This document shows positions 1-9,275 of a stretch of 64,000 nucleotides of DNA, piece by piece. The stretch comes from Jannaschia sp. CCS1. Its GTDB lineage: Bacteria > Pseudomonadota > Alphaproteobacteria > Rhodobacterales > Rhodobacteraceae. A program made the position numbers and the translations under genes. Numbering within the stretch: position 1 is the stretch's first letter; each line of letters begins with the position of its first letter. The notes beneath the pieces were generated by a model. That model was given only the letters and a program-made list of their open reading frames with translations. It was not told the origin of the DNA and ran no database searches. The stretch spans positions 1,860,001 through 1,924,000 of the forward strand of contig NC_007802.1 of NCBI RefSeq assembly GCF_000013565.1, read 5' to 3'.

Positions 1-1523
1 CCTGCCAGGTCCTTGAGGTCAAACGTCAGATCAAGGTTGGGGCCGTTCAGGTCCATCAGGCTGGAGGGCAGCAGTTCCGTTCCATCCCCCGCCAGCAACC
101 CCATCACGACGGGGATCTTCGCAGGCTCCTTCATCGGCTGGCCGGGGGTGGGGGGCACCTCCTGGCTCAGGCGCAGGTGCAGCATGTCCCCGTCCCGCGT
201 CCAATCGGCGGTGACCCGGGGTGTGCCCGCCTGTGTGTACCAGCGCTTGAACTGGCTGAGATCTGCGCCTGCGACCTCCTCAAAACAGGCCAGCCAGTCT
301 TCGATGGTGCAGGCCTGCCCGTCATGGCGGTTGAAATACAACTCGCACCCCGCGCGGTATATTTCCGCCCCCAGATAGGTGCGCAGCATCCCGATGACCT
401 CCGCGCCCTTGTCATAGACCGTGGCGGTGTAGAAGTTGCTGATCTCAATGTAGGAATCCGGCCGGACGTTATGGGCCAGGGGCCCCGCATCTTCGCGAAA
501 CTGCCGGGCGCGCAGCTTTAGCACATCGTCGATCCGCTTGACAGGGGCCGAGCGCATATCCGCCGTAAATTGTTGATCGCGAAAGACTGTCAGGCCTTCC
601 TTCAGGCACAGCTGGAACCAGTCGCGGCAGGTGATCCGGTTGCCGGTCCAATTGTGGAAATATTCGTGGGCGACGACGGTTTCGATCCAGCCGTAGTTCT
701 GATCCGTCGTGGTCTCGGGCGTGGCGAGAACGTAGGACGCGTTGAAGATGTTCAGCCCCTTGTTCTCCATCGCGCCCATGTTGAAGTCATCCACGGCGAC
801 GATGTTGAAGACGCTGAGGTCATATTCGCGGCCATATTCCGTCTCGTCCCACCGCATGGAGCGTTTCAGGGCGTCCATGGCGTAGGCGCATCTGTCTTCA
901 TCGCCCGGGCGCACCCAGATGTTGAGGTCCGTGGCCGCGCCAGAGGCGGTGGTGAAGGTATCGGAATGGGCCACCAGATCGCCCGCCACCAAGGCAAACA
1001 GATAGGCGGGCTTGGGGTGCGGGTCGTGCCAGTGCCCGTGCGCGCTTTCATTGCCGTTGGACAGCAGCACCGGCAGATCGCTATCGATGCGCACCGTGAA
1101 CGGCGCCATCACATCGGGGCGGTCGGGGTAATAGGTGATCTTGCGAAATCCCTCGGCCTCGCACTGGGTGCAATACATGCCGTTCGACATATAAAGGCCG
1201 TCCAGCGCGGTATTGGCCTGCGGGTTGATTTCAACCTCTGCCTCCCAAAGGAACGGCCCGTCCGGGACGGGGCAGGTGAGGCCGGTATCTGTCAGCGTGG
1301 GCGTGACCGGCGCGCCGTCAATGCTGGCGCTGATCAGGGTCAGCCCTTCGCCATGCAGGAAAAATGCAGGATCCGTGGCGGCGGGATTGGGCCGAAACAT
1401 GATCCGGGAGCGCACCCGCGTGGCCGTGGGATGGAGCGTGAATGACAGGTCCACGCTGTCGATTTCGTGGCTGAAGGGGGTGTAATCGGCAAGGCGTGTG
1501 GGCTGCGGGGCAGGGGCGGTCAT
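1..1523 (-). CDS. pepN: Aminopeptidase N (M1 family), C-terminus cut off by window edge
   Basis: Cytoplasmic zinc aminopeptidase that trims N-terminal residues from peptides. About 507 N-terminal residues are present; the family is usually 850-880, so the C-terminal helical domain lies outside the window. The exopeptidase motif GAMEN is at residues 250-254 and the zinc site HEYFHNW starts at residue 286 (HExxH), with the spacing expected for M1 enzymes. The start is ATG at 1523, preceded by a GAGGA ribosome-binding site. It is divergent from the photolyase gene, with about 130 bp between the starts. Confidence 0.95.
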   Translation of the reverse strand, partial: MTAPAPQPTRLADYTPFSHEIDSVDLSFTLHPTATRVRSRIMFRPNPAATDPAFFLHGEGLTLISASIDGAPVTPTLTDTGLTCPVPDGPFLWEAEVEINPQANTALDGLYMSNGMYCTQCEAEGFRKITYYPDRPDVMAPFTVRIDSDLPVLLSNGNESAHGHWHDPHPKPAYLFALVAGDLVAHSDTFTTASGAATDLNIWVRPGDEDRCAYAMDALKRSMRWDETEYGREYDLSVFNIVAVDDFNMGAMENKGLNIFNASYVLATPETTTDQNYGWIETVVAHEYFHNWTGNRITCRDWFQLCLKEGLTVFRDQQFTADMRSAPVKRIDDVLKLRARQFREDAGPLAHNVRPDSYIEISNFYTATVYDKGAEVIGMLRTYLGAEIYRAGCELYFNRHDGQACTIEDWLACFEEVAGADLSQFKRWYTQAGTPRVTADWTRDGDMLHLRLSQEVPPTPGQPMKEPAKIPVVMGLLAGDGTELLPSSLMDLNGPNLDLTFDLKDLA

Positions 1524-1652
1524 ATCAGGTCCTCAGGGCGTGAGATGGCGGGACGGGTTGCCGGGAAGGTAGAGCGGCGGCGCGGGGGGAGCAATGGGCC
1601 GCAGGACGCACCGCGTCTTGATCATGGGGCCGGATCTGCTACCTGTGCAGGG

Positions 1653-3206
1653 ATGAAAAATGTTCTGGTTTTGTTCAAGCGTGACCTGCGCGTGCAGGAC
1701 AACCCGGCGCTGGCCCTGGCCGCGTCGCGGGACGGGGCGGCGCTGCCCGTCTTTGTGGCCGAGCCTGAGGCCTGGGCGCAGCCCGACGCCTCCGCCCGGC
1801 AGTGGCGGTTTGTGGCCGAAAGCCTGGAGGGGCTGCGCGCCGATCTGGCCGCACTTGGCGCGCCCCTGATCGTGCGGCGCGGCGATATGATGGCGGTGCT
1901 TGGTGGGTTGTGCGCGACCCATGACGTCGGCGAAATCATCAGCATCGAGGAAACCGGCAACCTGTGGAGCTATGGCCGCGACCGTCGCCTCGCGGCCTGG
2001 GCACGGGGCGCGGGGGTGATCTGGACGGAGGTGCCGCAATTGGGCGTGCAGCGCCGCTTGGTGAACCGCGATGGATGGGCGCGGGACCGTCAGGCGGTGA
2101 TGCGGCAGGCGCAGGTGCCTGTGCCGGAGGGTCTGCGCGGCGTGTCCGAGGAGCCGGGCAGCATCCCAGACGCCCGCGATCTGGCGCTGGCGTTCGATCC
2201 ATGCCCGGGACGGCAGGCGGGGGGCCGTGACGGGGGCCTTGCGACGCTCGCCTCCTTCCTGACGGCGCGCGGGCAAGAGTACCGCCGCGCCATGTCCTCG
2301 CCGCTGGACGGGGCGGCGGCCTGCTCGCGCCTCTCGCCGCATTTGGCCTGGGGGACATTGTCCTCCCGTGAGGTGCTGCACGGCATGGCGGCCCGGCGCG
2401 CCGAGGTGAAGGGCACACGCGACGGCTGGCTCGGCTCCCTGCGCAGTTTTGAAGCCCGCGTGGCCTGGCGCGATCACTTCATGCAAAAGCTGGAGGATCA
2501 GCCCGCGATGGAGATCCGCTGCCTGCACTCCGCCTACGAGGACCTGCGCCCGAACGTGCCTGACGCCACGCGCCTCAGCGCTTGGGAAAAGGGCGAAACC
2601 GGCATTCCCTTCGTGGATGCCTGCATGCGGTCGCTGATTGCCACGGGATGGATCAACTTCCGCATGCGCGCGATGCTGGCGGCCGTGGCCTCCTACCATC
2701 TGTGGCTGGATTGGCGCAGGACTGGCCCGCATCTGGCGCGGATGTTTACGGATTATGAGCCCGGCATCCACTGGCCGCAGATGCAAATGCAAGCGGGCAC
2801 GACGGGGATGAACACGATCCGCATCTACAACCCGGTCAAGCAGGGCCTCGACCATGACCCGACCGGCACGTTCACCCGCACATGGTGCCCGGAATTGCGG
2901 GAGGTGCCCGATGCCTGCCTGCAAACGCCCTGGGCCTGGGCCGAGACGGGGTCACCCGCGGCTCGCCGTCTGGGGCGTCGCTATCCGGCCCCGATTGTCG
3001 ATGTGACGCAAGCCGCCCGTGCGGCCCGGGACCGGGCATTTGCCGTGCGCCGCGGCGATGCCTTTCACCGGGAGGCGTCGGAGATTGTCACCAAACACGC
3101 CAGCCGCAAAGATAGCGGGGCCGGGCGTCATTTCGTGAACGATAGAGAGAGAACGCGCCGATCAAAGGCGCAGACCCCCTCGGCTCAGCTGGACCTCGGG
3201 CTATAG
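1653..3206 (+). CDS. phrB: Cryptochrome/photolyase family protein (deoxyribodipyrimidine photolyase)
   Basis: Light-driven flavoprotein that splits UV-induced pyrimidine dimers. The 517-residue product opens with MKNVLVLFKRDLR, the typical start of the N-terminal alpha/beta antenna domain (residues 1-130). The FAD-binding helical domain follows, with SRLSPHLAWGTLSSREV near the centre and WRDHFMQKLEDQP, WINFRMR and MFTDYEPGIHWPQMQMQ further on. A basic tail of about 45 residues follows the fold. An upstream in-frame extension exists, but family homology favours ATG 1653. A GTTC-N7-GTTC LexA-type box lies over codons 4-8. Whether it is a CPD or (6-4) enzyme or a signalling cryptochrome cannot be decided here. 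Confidence 0.9.
   Translation: MKNVLVLFKRDLRVQDNPALALAASRDGAALPVFVAEPEAWAQPDASARQWRFVAESLEGLRADLAALGAPLIVRRGDMMAVLGGLCATHDVGEIISIEETGNLWSYGRDRRLAAWARGAGVIWTEVPQLGVQRRLVNRDGWARDRQAVMRQAQVPVPEGLRGVSEEPGSIPDARDLALAFDPCPGRQAGGRDGGLATLASFLTARGQEYRRAMSSPLDGAAACSRLSPHLAWGTLSSREVLHGMAARRAEVKGTRDGWLGSLRSFEARVAWRDHFMQKLEDQPAMEIRCLHSAYEDLRPNVPDATRLSAWEKGETGIPFVDACMRSLIATGWINFRMRAMLAAVASYHLWLDWRRTGPHLARMFTDYEPGIHWPQMQMQAGTTGMNTIRIYNPVKQGLDHDPTGTFTRTWCPELREVPDACLQTPWAWAETGSPAARRLGRRYPAPIVDVTQAARAARDRAFAVRRGDAFHREASEIVTKHASRKDSGAGRHFVNDRERTRRSKAQTPSAQLDLGL
1662..1676 (+). promoter_or_regulatory. LexA-box-like direct repeat at the photolyase 5' end
   Basis: The sequence GTTCTGGTTTTGTTC matches the alphaproteobacterial LexA operator GTTC-N7-GTTC exactly. 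It begins 9 bases after the first base of the photolyase start codon, so bound LexA could block initiation or elongation. It also encodes the conserved residues VLVLF, so chance cannot be excluded. Confidence 0.4.
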
Positions 3207-3292
3207 GTCCTATGCCCTGCCTCTGGTTGATGATCGAACAAATCCAACCTGGTCTCACCCGGCAGACATGTCCGGAAAGGTGCTCCGCCCCG

Positions 3293-3325
3293 CATTCACC
3301 TGGGCCATACAACTCCCGCCGGAGG
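3293..3325 (-). repeat. Dispersed gene-3'-end repeat, subtype A
   Basis: Read on the minus strand it runs CCTCCGGCGGGAGTTGTAT then GGCCCAGGTGAATG. It shares GAGTTGTAT..GCCCAGATGAA with copies at 7393, 15941 and 37808. It lies downstream of lexA in the lexA orientation. Confidence 0.6.
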
Positions 3326-3390
3326 CTCCTGTCCCTACCACATCGTCCGAGCCTCATGGCGACGTACATCCGCGCCCCAAACGCCAAACG

Positions 3391-3430
3391 CTCCCGCGCA
3401 GATCCCGCATCTGTGGGATCTGCGCGGGAG
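3391..3430. terminator. Long perfect hairpin between photolyase and lexA
   Basis: The arms CTCCCGCGCAGATCCC and its exact complement (16 bp) flank an 8-base loop. There is no strong T-run after either arm, so this may be a factor-dependent or transcript-end-protecting hairpin serving both convergent genes. Confidence 0.55.
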
Positions 3431-3454
3431 CGCCACCGCCGGCTGACGGAGTGA

Positions 3455-3472
3455 TTTGCCCCTAAGGGCAAA
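3455..3472. terminator. Small hairpin downstream of lexA
   Basis: The 7-bp arms TTTGCCC and GGGCAAA flank the loop CTAA, about 35 bp after the lexA stop. It resembles a weak terminator for the leftward lexA transcript. Confidence 0.4.
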
Positions 3473-3507
3473 ATATGAGGCAGAGCCGGAGCCCCGCCCG
3501 CTGTCTT

Positions 3508-4194
3508 TCAGTAGGTGCGGATCAGACCGACAAGTTTGCCCTGTACCTTCACCTGATCGTCGCGGAAGACCCGGGTTTCATAGGCCGGGTTCGCGGCTTC
3601 CAGTGCGATCATGCCGCCCTTGCGGCGCAGGCGCTTCAGGGTCGCCTCATGATCCTCCACAAGGGCCACAACGATATCGCCGTTATCGGCCGTGTTGCCC
3701 TCTTCAATTACCACGATATCGCCGTCGTTGATGCCGGCATCGATCATCGAATCGCCTTTGACTTCAAGGGCATAGTGGTTGCCACCGGCCCCCAGCATCT
3801 GCTCGGGCACCGCAACGTGGGAGGCGACCTGGCTGATCGCTTCAATCGGCACACCGGCGGCGATCTGGCCCATCACCGGCACCTCGCGGGCCGGAGCCGC
3901 CCGCACAGCCATCGCATTGGCGGGCGCAGGCCCGCGGTCGCCGTCGATCACGCGGGGCTCAAACCCGCCGCCCGTCATCGCATCGGGCATCTTCACAATC
4001 TCGATCGCGCGGGCTCGGTGCGCCAGCCGGCGGATAAACCCGCGCTCCTCCAGCGCTGTGATCAGGCGGTGGATGCCGGATTTGGACCGCAAATCCAGCG
4101 CCTCTTTCATCTCGTCAAACGATGGCGGCACACCGTCGCGCTGCATCCGTTTGTGAATAAATTCCAACAGGTCGCGTTGTTTCCGCGTCAGCAT
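3508..4194 (-). CDS. lexA: SOS repressor LexA
   Basis: Repressor of the DNA-damage regulon and self-cleaving serine protease stimulated by RecA. The 228-residue product has an N-terminal winged helix-turn-helix (residues 1-65; [23 protein letters not shown]), a linker and a C-terminal S24 peptidase domain. The scissile pair is Ala113-Gly114 (QIAAGVP), the catalytic serine is Ser149 (KGDSM) and the general-base lysine is Lys187 (ATLKRL). The start at 4194 gives the family-standard MLTRKQ and a GGGAG ribosome-binding site 6 bases upstream; a longer reading frame continues to 4245. A LexA operator lies at 4268-4282, implying autorepression. Confidence 0.97.
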   Translation of the reverse strand: MLTRKQRDLLEFIHKRMQRDGVPPSFDEMKEALDLRSKSGIHRLITALEERGFIRRLAHRARAIEIVKMPDAMTGGGFEPRVIDGDRGPAPANAMAVRAAPAREVPVMGQIAAGVPIEAISQVASHVAVPEQMLGAGGNHYALEVKGDSMIDAGINDGDIVVIEEGNTADNGDIVVALVEDHEATLKRLRRKGGMIALEAANPAYETRVFRDDQVKVQGKLVGLIRTY

Positions 4195-4267
4195 GCCCAT
4201 CTCCCTCACATAGTCCCGGGCGGTTTGCGCCCATTGGTGTGACACATTCCGTGCCCGTTCAGGGTAT

Positions 4268-4282
4268 GTTCTACGCTTGTTC
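4268..4282 (-). promoter_or_regulatory. LexA operator (SOS box) upstream of lexA
   Basis: GTTCTACGCTTGTTC (GAAC-N7-GAAC on the gene strand) is an exact match to the alphaproteobacterial SOS box. It sits 74 bp upstream of the lexA start, between lexA and moeA. Confidence 0.85.
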
Positions 4283-4304
4283 CGGCCTGTCTGTCAACGA
4301 ATCA

Positions 4305-5501
4305 TCAAAACATGGCGTGGAGGGGCACGTAATCCACGATCTCACCCGCCCGGCTCCGCGGTTCGTCCACGGGGCGCACCAGCAGGCCGGACGCGCCGGA
4401 CAGGACCGTCAGCAGGGAGCTGTCCTGGCTGCCATAGGGCGTGATCACCGGCAGGTCGTCGTCCGGCGTGACCTCCGCGCGCATGTAATGCTCGCGCGGG
4501 CCGTTGGCGTCCAGATCCACGCCCAAGCGCGCCCGCAGACGGGGGCGTGGCCCGGCAGGCAGGCCCATCATCGCGTGCAGCATGGGGATCAGAAACAGCT
4601 CTCCACAAACCATGGCTGACACAGGATTGCCCGGCAGCCCCAGCAGAACCGCATCCCCCAAACGCCCGGCCATCAAGGGTTTTCCGGGGCGCATGGCGAC
4701 TTTGTAAAACGCGCGGTCCAGCCCACGGGACGCGGCCACATCGCCCACCAGATCGTGGTCGCCCACCGATGCGCCGCCCACAGTGACGACCAGATCCGCG
4801 CCCTTGGCCAGATCCAGCACCTGCTCCAGACTTTCGCGGCGGTCGCGGGCGATGGGCAGCAGGCGGGCCTCGGCCCCCTCCGCTTCGATCCGGGCCTTCA
4901 AGCCATAGGTGTTCGACGCGATGATCTGATCCGGGCGGGGGTTTTCGCCCGGCGTGACCAATTCGTCGCCCGTGGCGATCAGCGCGACCGTAGGTTTGCG
5001 CGAGACGGTCAATTCGGGCGCGTTCATCGCGGCGGCCAGCGCCACATCGGCGGGCGACAGGCGGCGCGGGGCCAACATCGCGTCGCCCGCGACGAAATCC
5101 GCGCCGGAGGGCCGCACATTGTGCCCGGACCCCAGATCGCGCCCCAGCGTGATCCGGTCGCCGTCGCGGGTGACATCCTCCTGGATCACCACGCGGTCCG
5201 TGCCTTCTGGCAGGGGGGCGCCGGTGAAGATGCGCAAGGCCTCTCCAGGGCCGATAGTCCCGTGCCAGTAATGCCCGGCGGGGGCCTCGCCCACAATCTT
5301 CAGGCGGCGGCCCGGGATCGCTTCCATATCGCGCACCGCATAGCCATCCATGGCCGAGGCGCTGAACGGCGGCTGATCCCGCATCGCGGTGACGGGCGCA
5401 GTCAACACGCGGCCTCCGGCATCGGTCAACGGCACGGTTTCGGAGCCCACGGGGGCCGCAAGGTCCAGGCACGCGCGCAGGGCATCTTCGACGGAGATCA
5501 T
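4305..5501 (-). CDS. moeA: Molybdopterin molybdenumtransferase MoeA
   Basis: Inserts molybdate into adenylated molybdopterin in molybdenum cofactor synthesis. The 398-residue product covers the whole family length: N-terminal MoeA domain with [13 protein letters not shown], central MoCF-binding domain with IATGDEL and the glycine-rich [14 protein letters not shown], then the LPGNPVSA loop and a C-terminal beta domain. Its ATG overlaps the moaC stop by 4 bases (ATGA), indicating translational coupling in the trpC-moaC-moeA operon. Confidence 0.96.
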   Translation of the reverse strand: MISVEDALRACLDLAAPVGSETVPLTDAGGRVLTAPVTAMRDQPPFSASAMDGYAVRDMEAIPGRRLKIVGEAPAGHYWHGTIGPGEALRIFTGAPLPEGTDRVVIQEDVTRDGDRITLGRDLGSGHNVRPSGADFVAGDAMLAPRRLSPADVALAAAMNAPELTVSRKPTVALIATGDELVTPGENPRPDQIIASNTYGLKARIEAEGAEARLLPIARDRRESLEQVLDLAKGADLVVTVGGASVGDHDLVGDVAASRGLDRAFYKVAMRPGKPLMAGRLGDAVLLGLPGNPVSAMVCGELFLIPMLHAMMGLPAGPRPRLRARLGVDLDANGPREHYMRAEVTPDDDLPVITPYGSQDSSLLTVLSGASGLLVRPVDEPRSRAGEIVDYVPLHAMF

Positions 5502-5989
5502 GGGGCAGATCCTTCCGGCGCTTCAAAGCGCCCGGACTTGCCACCGTCTTTCAGAACCACGCGCAAGCCGCCGATTTCCATGGTCTTCTCCGCCGCTTTC
5601 AGCATGTCATAGACGGTCAGCGCAGCGGTGGAGGCGGCGGTCAGCGCCTCCATCTCCACCCCCGTCTGGCCGGAGGTCTTCACCGTCGCGGTGATACGCA
5701 CGCCCGGAAGGGACGCGTCCGGCACCAGATCAACGGCCACCTTGGTGATCGGCAAGGGATGGCAGAGCGGGATCAGGTCGGCACATTTCTTCGCGCCCAT
5801 AATGCCCGCCAGCCGGGCGACGCCCAGAACATCGCCCTTCTTTGCAGTGCCTTGTTCAACCAAATCAAGCGTTTGCGTCGTCATCTTAATGTAGCAGTCC
5901 GCGACGGCTATGCGGTCCGTCACAGCCTTGCCCGAGACATCGACCATATGGGCCTGACCGTCGCCGTCGAAATGCGTGAGCCGCGCCAT
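5498..5989 (-). CDS. moaC: Cyclic pyranopterin monophosphate synthase MoaC
   Basis: Converts the MoaA product to cyclic pyranopterin monophosphate, an early step of molybdenum cofactor synthesis. The 163 residues are the normal length. The family signatures [37 protein letters not shown] and [23 protein letters not shown] are present in order. Start and stop codons overlap both neighbours (1 base with trpC, 4 bases with moeA), so all three are translated as a block. Confidence 0.97.
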   Translation of the reverse strand: MARLTHFDGDGQAHMVDVSGKAVTDRIAVADCYIKMTTQTLDLVEQGTAKKGDVLGVARLAGIMGAKKCADLIPLCHPLPITKVAVDLVPDASLPGVRITATVKTSGQTGVEMEALTAASTAALTVYDMLKAAEKTMEIGGLRVVLKDGGKSGRFEAPEGSAP

Positions 5990-6783
5990 CAGACGGGATC
6001 TGCCAGCAAGGCCTGGGTCGCCGCCGTCACGTCCGGCTGCCGCATCAGGCTTTCACCGATCAGGAACGTCCGCGCCCCGACGCGGGCCATATCCGCCAGA
6101 TCCGCAGGCGTGAACAGCCCGGACTCGGAGATCACCATGCGACCCTCAGGCACGCGGGCGGCGAGGGTGCGGGTCGTGTCCAGCGACGTCTCGAACGTGT
6201 TCAGGTTGCGGTTGTTGATCCCCAGAAGGGGCGACTTCAGGTCCATGGCGCGGTCCAGCTCCGCACCGTCGTGAACCTCGATCAATGCGTCCATGTTCCA
6301 GTGGCGCGCCGCGTCTTCCAATTCAGCCGCCTGGGTATCGGACACGCTGGCCATGATGATCAGAATGCAATCGGCCCCCCAGGCCCGCGCCTCGGCCACC
6401 TGGTAGGGGTCATAGAGGAAATCCTTGCGCAGGCAGGGCAGGGACGTTGCGGCGCGGGCGGCCACGAGGAACTCGGGCGCGCCCTGGAATGATGGCGTGT
6501 CCGTTAGGACAGACAGACAAGTGGCCCCACCGGCCTCATAGGCGCGGGCAAGGGCCGGCGGATCGAAATCGTCGCGGATCAAGCCTTTGGAGGGGCTCGC
6601 CTTCTTGATCTCGGCAATCAACCCATAGCCATGGGTCTGCGCGGCCCATAGCGCATCGGCGAACCCGCGCACACGTGGCGCGGCTTTCGCGGCCTCTTCC
6701 ACCTCGGACCGGGGGCGGGCGGCCTTTGCGGCGGCCACTTCCTCCAGCTTGTAGGCTTTGATCTTGTCTAGAATGGTGCTCAT
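5989..6783 (-). CDS. trpC: Indole-3-glycerol phosphate synthase
   Basis: TIM-barrel enzyme that closes the indole ring in tryptophan synthesis. The 264-residue reading from [12 protein letters not shown] matches the family start. The motifs [45 protein letters not shown] and ISESGL carry the catalytic lysines, glutamates and phosphate-binding residues. A longer frame to 6858 would run into the preceding membrane-protein gene and add unconserved sequence. Unlike enterobacterial TrpC it is not fused to TrpF. Confidence 0.95.
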   Translation of the reverse strand: MSTILDKIKAYKLEEVAAAKAARPRSEVEEAAKAAPRVRGFADALWAAQTHGYGLIAEIKKASPSKGLIRDDFDPPALARAYEAGGATCLSVLTDTPSFQGAPEFLVAARAATSLPCLRKDFLYDPYQVAEARAWGADCILIIMASVSDTQAAELEDAARHWNMDALIEVHDGAELDRAMDLKSPLLGINNRNLNTFETSLDTTRTLAARVPEGRMVISESGLFTPADLADMARVGARTFLIGESLMRQPDVTAATQALLADPV

Positions 6784-6799
6784 GGACATGGTTCTTAGG

Positions 6800-7333
6800 T
6801 CACGCCTGCGGGCCTGTCGAGGGACGCGCAGTTTGTTTGCGGGCGATACGCATGGCAACGCCGCCGATAAGGGCGAGGGTCAGCCCGAAGGCCGCCATAA
6901 CATAGATGGTCAGGGTGTCAGCACCGGCGTTTGCGAGGCGCGCGCCCGGGATGCGTTCGACATGGGTCGGAAAGGCGGGCAGGTAGATGAGGTCGATGAA
7001 CACTTCCTCACCCGCGATATAGGCCTCAAACTCATCGGGCGTCAGGCGGATATCGGCGCCCGAGCGCCGTCCCGGGACCTGATACACCACCGTGCCGATG
7101 AAATTGTCGGCCGCCGTGCAAATCCTGCGCTGGCTGCGGGAACATTGGGTGCGTTCCATGCGATCTGCGGTGACGAGAAGGGCTCGCGTGACCTCGCCCG
7201 TTTCCAAAAGCCCGCGCCCGATGCGGGTTTCCTTCGTGACATGACCGGTCAGAACCGCCGCGAAGGCCAGCAGCGCGACACCCAGTCCCAAAAACCCCAG
7301 GCCAATCAGCACAGGGCTGGACTGCCGTTTCAT
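6800..7333 (-). CDS. Hypothetical membrane protein between trpD and trpC
   Basis: About 177 residues from MKRQSSPVL (a GTG start at 7378 is the alternative). It has an N-terminal transmembrane helix (about residues 7-29), a soluble loop of about 100 residues with a cysteine pair (CSRSQRRIC) and a hydrophobic C-terminal helix (about 142-164) followed by a basic tail. The topology resembles DUF3592-type proteins, but I cannot confirm the family. Position in the trp operon, with 16 bp to trpC, suggests co-transcription, not a role in tryptophan synthesis. Confidence 0.7.
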   Translation of the reverse strand: MKRQSSPVLIGLGFLGLGVALLAFAAVLTGHVTKETRIGRGLLETGEVTRALLVTADRMERTQCSRSQRRICTAADNFIGTVVYQVPGRRSGADIRLTPDEFEAYIAGEEVFIDLIYLPAFPTHVERIPGARLANAGADTLTIYVMAAFGLTLALIGGVAMRIARKQTARPSTGPQA

Positions 7334-7392
7334 GCGCACGAATGCTCCGATGCGCCCGGGCGTCCTGGGTGAGGGCACAGGCGCACCGCTTC

Positions 7393-7420
7393 TCCTTCAT
7401 CTGGGCCAATACAACTCATC
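7393..7420 (-). repeat. Dispersed gene-3'-end repeat, subtype A
   Basis: On the minus strand GATGAGTTGTATTGGCCCAG continues into ATGAAGGA. It begins 20 bp after the trpD stop, in the same orientation as trpD. Confidence 0.6.
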
Positions 7421-7439
7421 TTTTGGAGCCAGACCCGCC

Positions 7440-8477
7440 TCACGCGGTAGAGGTAGAGGTCACGCGGGCCACGGCCTCCACCGCCCGTTTCGCCGCCCCG
7501 CTGTCGATGGACTCCCGCGCGATCTCCACGCCGTCGCGCAGTTCTGTCACGCGCCCCGCCACGATCAGCGCCGCCGCCGCGTTCAACAGAACCGCATCGC
7601 GGTAGGCCCCCTGAGCACCATCCAGCAGGTCGCGGAACGCCTGCGCATTCTCGTCCGGCGTGCCGCCAAGGATGTCGCGGAACGGGTGGACGGGCAGACC
7701 CGCATCTTCGGGATGCACCACGCGGGACCGCAGGGCACCGTCCTTCAACTCTACCACATCCGTCTTGCCGGAGATCGAGATCTCGTCCGTGCCGTCGGAG
7801 CCGTGGACCAGCCAGGCGGCCTCGGACCCCAACTCCTTCAGCGTCTCGGCCATGGGATAGATCAGGTCGATGGCAAAGGCGCCCGTCAGCTGGCGTTTCG
7901 CGCCTGCGGGGTTGGTCAGCGGCCCCAGAATGTTGAAGATCGTCTTGCAGCCAAGCTCCTGCCGGATCGGCATCACGTGTTTGACCGCCGGGTGATGCAT
8001 GGGGGCCATCATGAAGCCGATGCCCGCTTCCTTGAGCGACTGTTCCACAACCGCTGCACCGACCATCACGTTGATGCCCATCTGGGTCAGCACATCTGCC
8101 GCGCCGGATTTGGACGACAGGTTGCGGTTGCCGTGTTTGGCCACCGGCACGCCCGCGCCCGCCACCACAAAGGCCGTGGCGGTGGAGATGTTCAGTGTCC
8201 CCATGCCGTCGCCGCCGGTGCCCACGATATCCATCGCGCCGTCGGGCGCGCTCACCTTCACGCATCTGTCGCGCATGACCTGGGCTGCGGCGGCGTATTC
8301 GGCCACCGACTCGCCGCGCGCGCGGATCGCCATGATCAGACCGCCCATCTGCGCCGGGGAGGCTAAACCCTCAAACATCAGGTTGAACGCCTCTTCGGCC
8401 TGAGCGCGCGACAGCGGGCCTTCGGAGGCGGAAAAGATGATCGGCTTCATCGCTTCGGACAGGGGGGCATCAGTCAT
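7440..8477 (-). CDS. trpD: Anthranilate phosphoribosyltransferase
   Basis: Transfers phosphoribosyl from PRPP to anthranilate, the second step of the tryptophan branch. The 345 residues are the normal length. [15 protein letters not shown] (PRPP/Mg binding), [17 protein letters not shown] and [14 protein letters not shown] are characteristic. It overlaps the trpG stop by 4 bases (ATGA). Confidence 0.97.
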   Translation of the reverse strand: MTDAPLSEAMKPIIFSASEGPLSRAQAEEAFNLMFEGLASPAQMGGLIMAIRARGESVAEYAAAAQVMRDRCVKVSAPDGAMDIVGTGGDGMGTLNISTATAFVVAGAGVPVAKHGNRNLSSKSGAADVLTQMGINVMVGAAVVEQSLKEAGIGFMMAPMHHPAVKHVMPIRQELGCKTIFNILGPLTNPAGAKRQLTGAFAIDLIYPMAETLKELGSEAAWLVHGSDGTDEISISGKTDVVELKDGALRSRVVHPEDAGLPVHPFRDILGGTPDENAQAFRDLLDGAQGAYRDAVLLNAAAALIVAGRVTELRDGVEIARESIDSGAAKRAVEAVARVTSTSTA

Positions 8478-9061
8478 GCGGGCACTTTCTCGTCGGTCTT
8501 ATTCAGGAAATTTCTTAACATCGCGTGGCCATGCTCGGACCGGATGCTTTCGGGGTGGAATTGCACGCCCTCGATCGGCAAGTCCTTGTGGCGCAGGCCC
8601 ATGATGGTGCCGTCGTCTAACTCGGCTGTGATGTCCAGCGCATCGGGCAGGGTTGCCCGGTCCACTACGAGGGAGTGGTAGCGTGTTGCGTTCAGGGGGG
8701 ACGGCAGGCCTGCAAAGACGCCCTGACCCTCGTGTTTCATCGCCCCGAGCTTGCCATGCACGATCTCGGCATGCTGCACGATCTTGCCGCCAAACGCCTC
8801 TCCAATCGTCTGATGACCCAGACACACGCCCATCAATGGCATCCCCGCGCCCGCACAGGCCTTGGTCAGGGGAAGGCAAATCCCCGCATCCGCCGGATAG
8901 CCTGGCCCAGGGCTCAGCACGATCCCCAATGCGCCCGATGCCATCGCATCCTGCACGCTGATCTTGTCGTTGCGGACCACGCGGATGTCGGCCCCAAGCT
9001 CCCCCAGATAATGGACAAGGTTGTAGGTGAAACTGTCGTAATTATCGATCAGGAGTAGCAT
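8474..9061 (-). CDS. trpG: Anthranilate synthase glutamine amidotransferase component
   Basis: Class I glutamine amidotransferase that supplies ammonia to TrpE. The 195 residues begin with [21 protein letters not shown], contain the oxyanion loop LSPGPGYP, the nucleophile motif [15 protein letters not shown] and the His-Glu pair in FHPESI. Its partner trpE lies 2 kb away on the same strand, separated by a gene of opposite orientation. A GGAG ribosome-binding site precedes ATG 9061. The trailing trpD overlap points to a trpGD(x)C-moaC-moeA operon. Confidence 0.97.
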   Translation of the reverse strand: MLLLIDNYDSFTYNLVHYLGELGADIRVVRNDKISVQDAMASGALGIVLSPGPGYPADAGICLPLTKACAGAGMPLMGVCLGHQTIGEAFGGKIVQHAEIVHGKLGAMKHEGQGVFAGLPSPLNATRYHSLVVDRATLPDALDITAELDDGTIMGLRHKDLPIEGVQFHPESIRSEHGHAMLRNFLNKTDEKVPA

Positions 9062-9275
9062 GGGGAGGCTCCAATGGGCTGGGGCGGCAGAAAAAGGTTA
9101 AAGGCGCCGCGCGCCCGCGCTATACATGTTTCAAAGCGCAGCCCGAGGGTCAAGCGCGGGGGCACCTGCGGGGGTGGGCAGGACGCTGCACCCATGGCAG
9201 ATAAGGGCGTCGGGGGAACAGCCCCTGATCAAACGCGCGGGCAGTGACCGGCGCAGAGCAGACAGGAGCAGGACC

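Larger units (their letters stand above)
3207..3507. other. Non-coding gap between convergent photolyase and lexA genes
   Basis: No convincing gene. It contains one copy of the dispersed 3'-end repeat (3293-3325), a 16-bp hairpin (3391-3430) and a small 7-bp hairpin (3455-3472), consistent with a bidirectional termination zone. Confidence 0.7.

Noticed and set aside
1533-2924. 463-codon open frame on the minus strand
   Set aside because: Antisense to the photolyase gene; no motif or ribosome-binding site.
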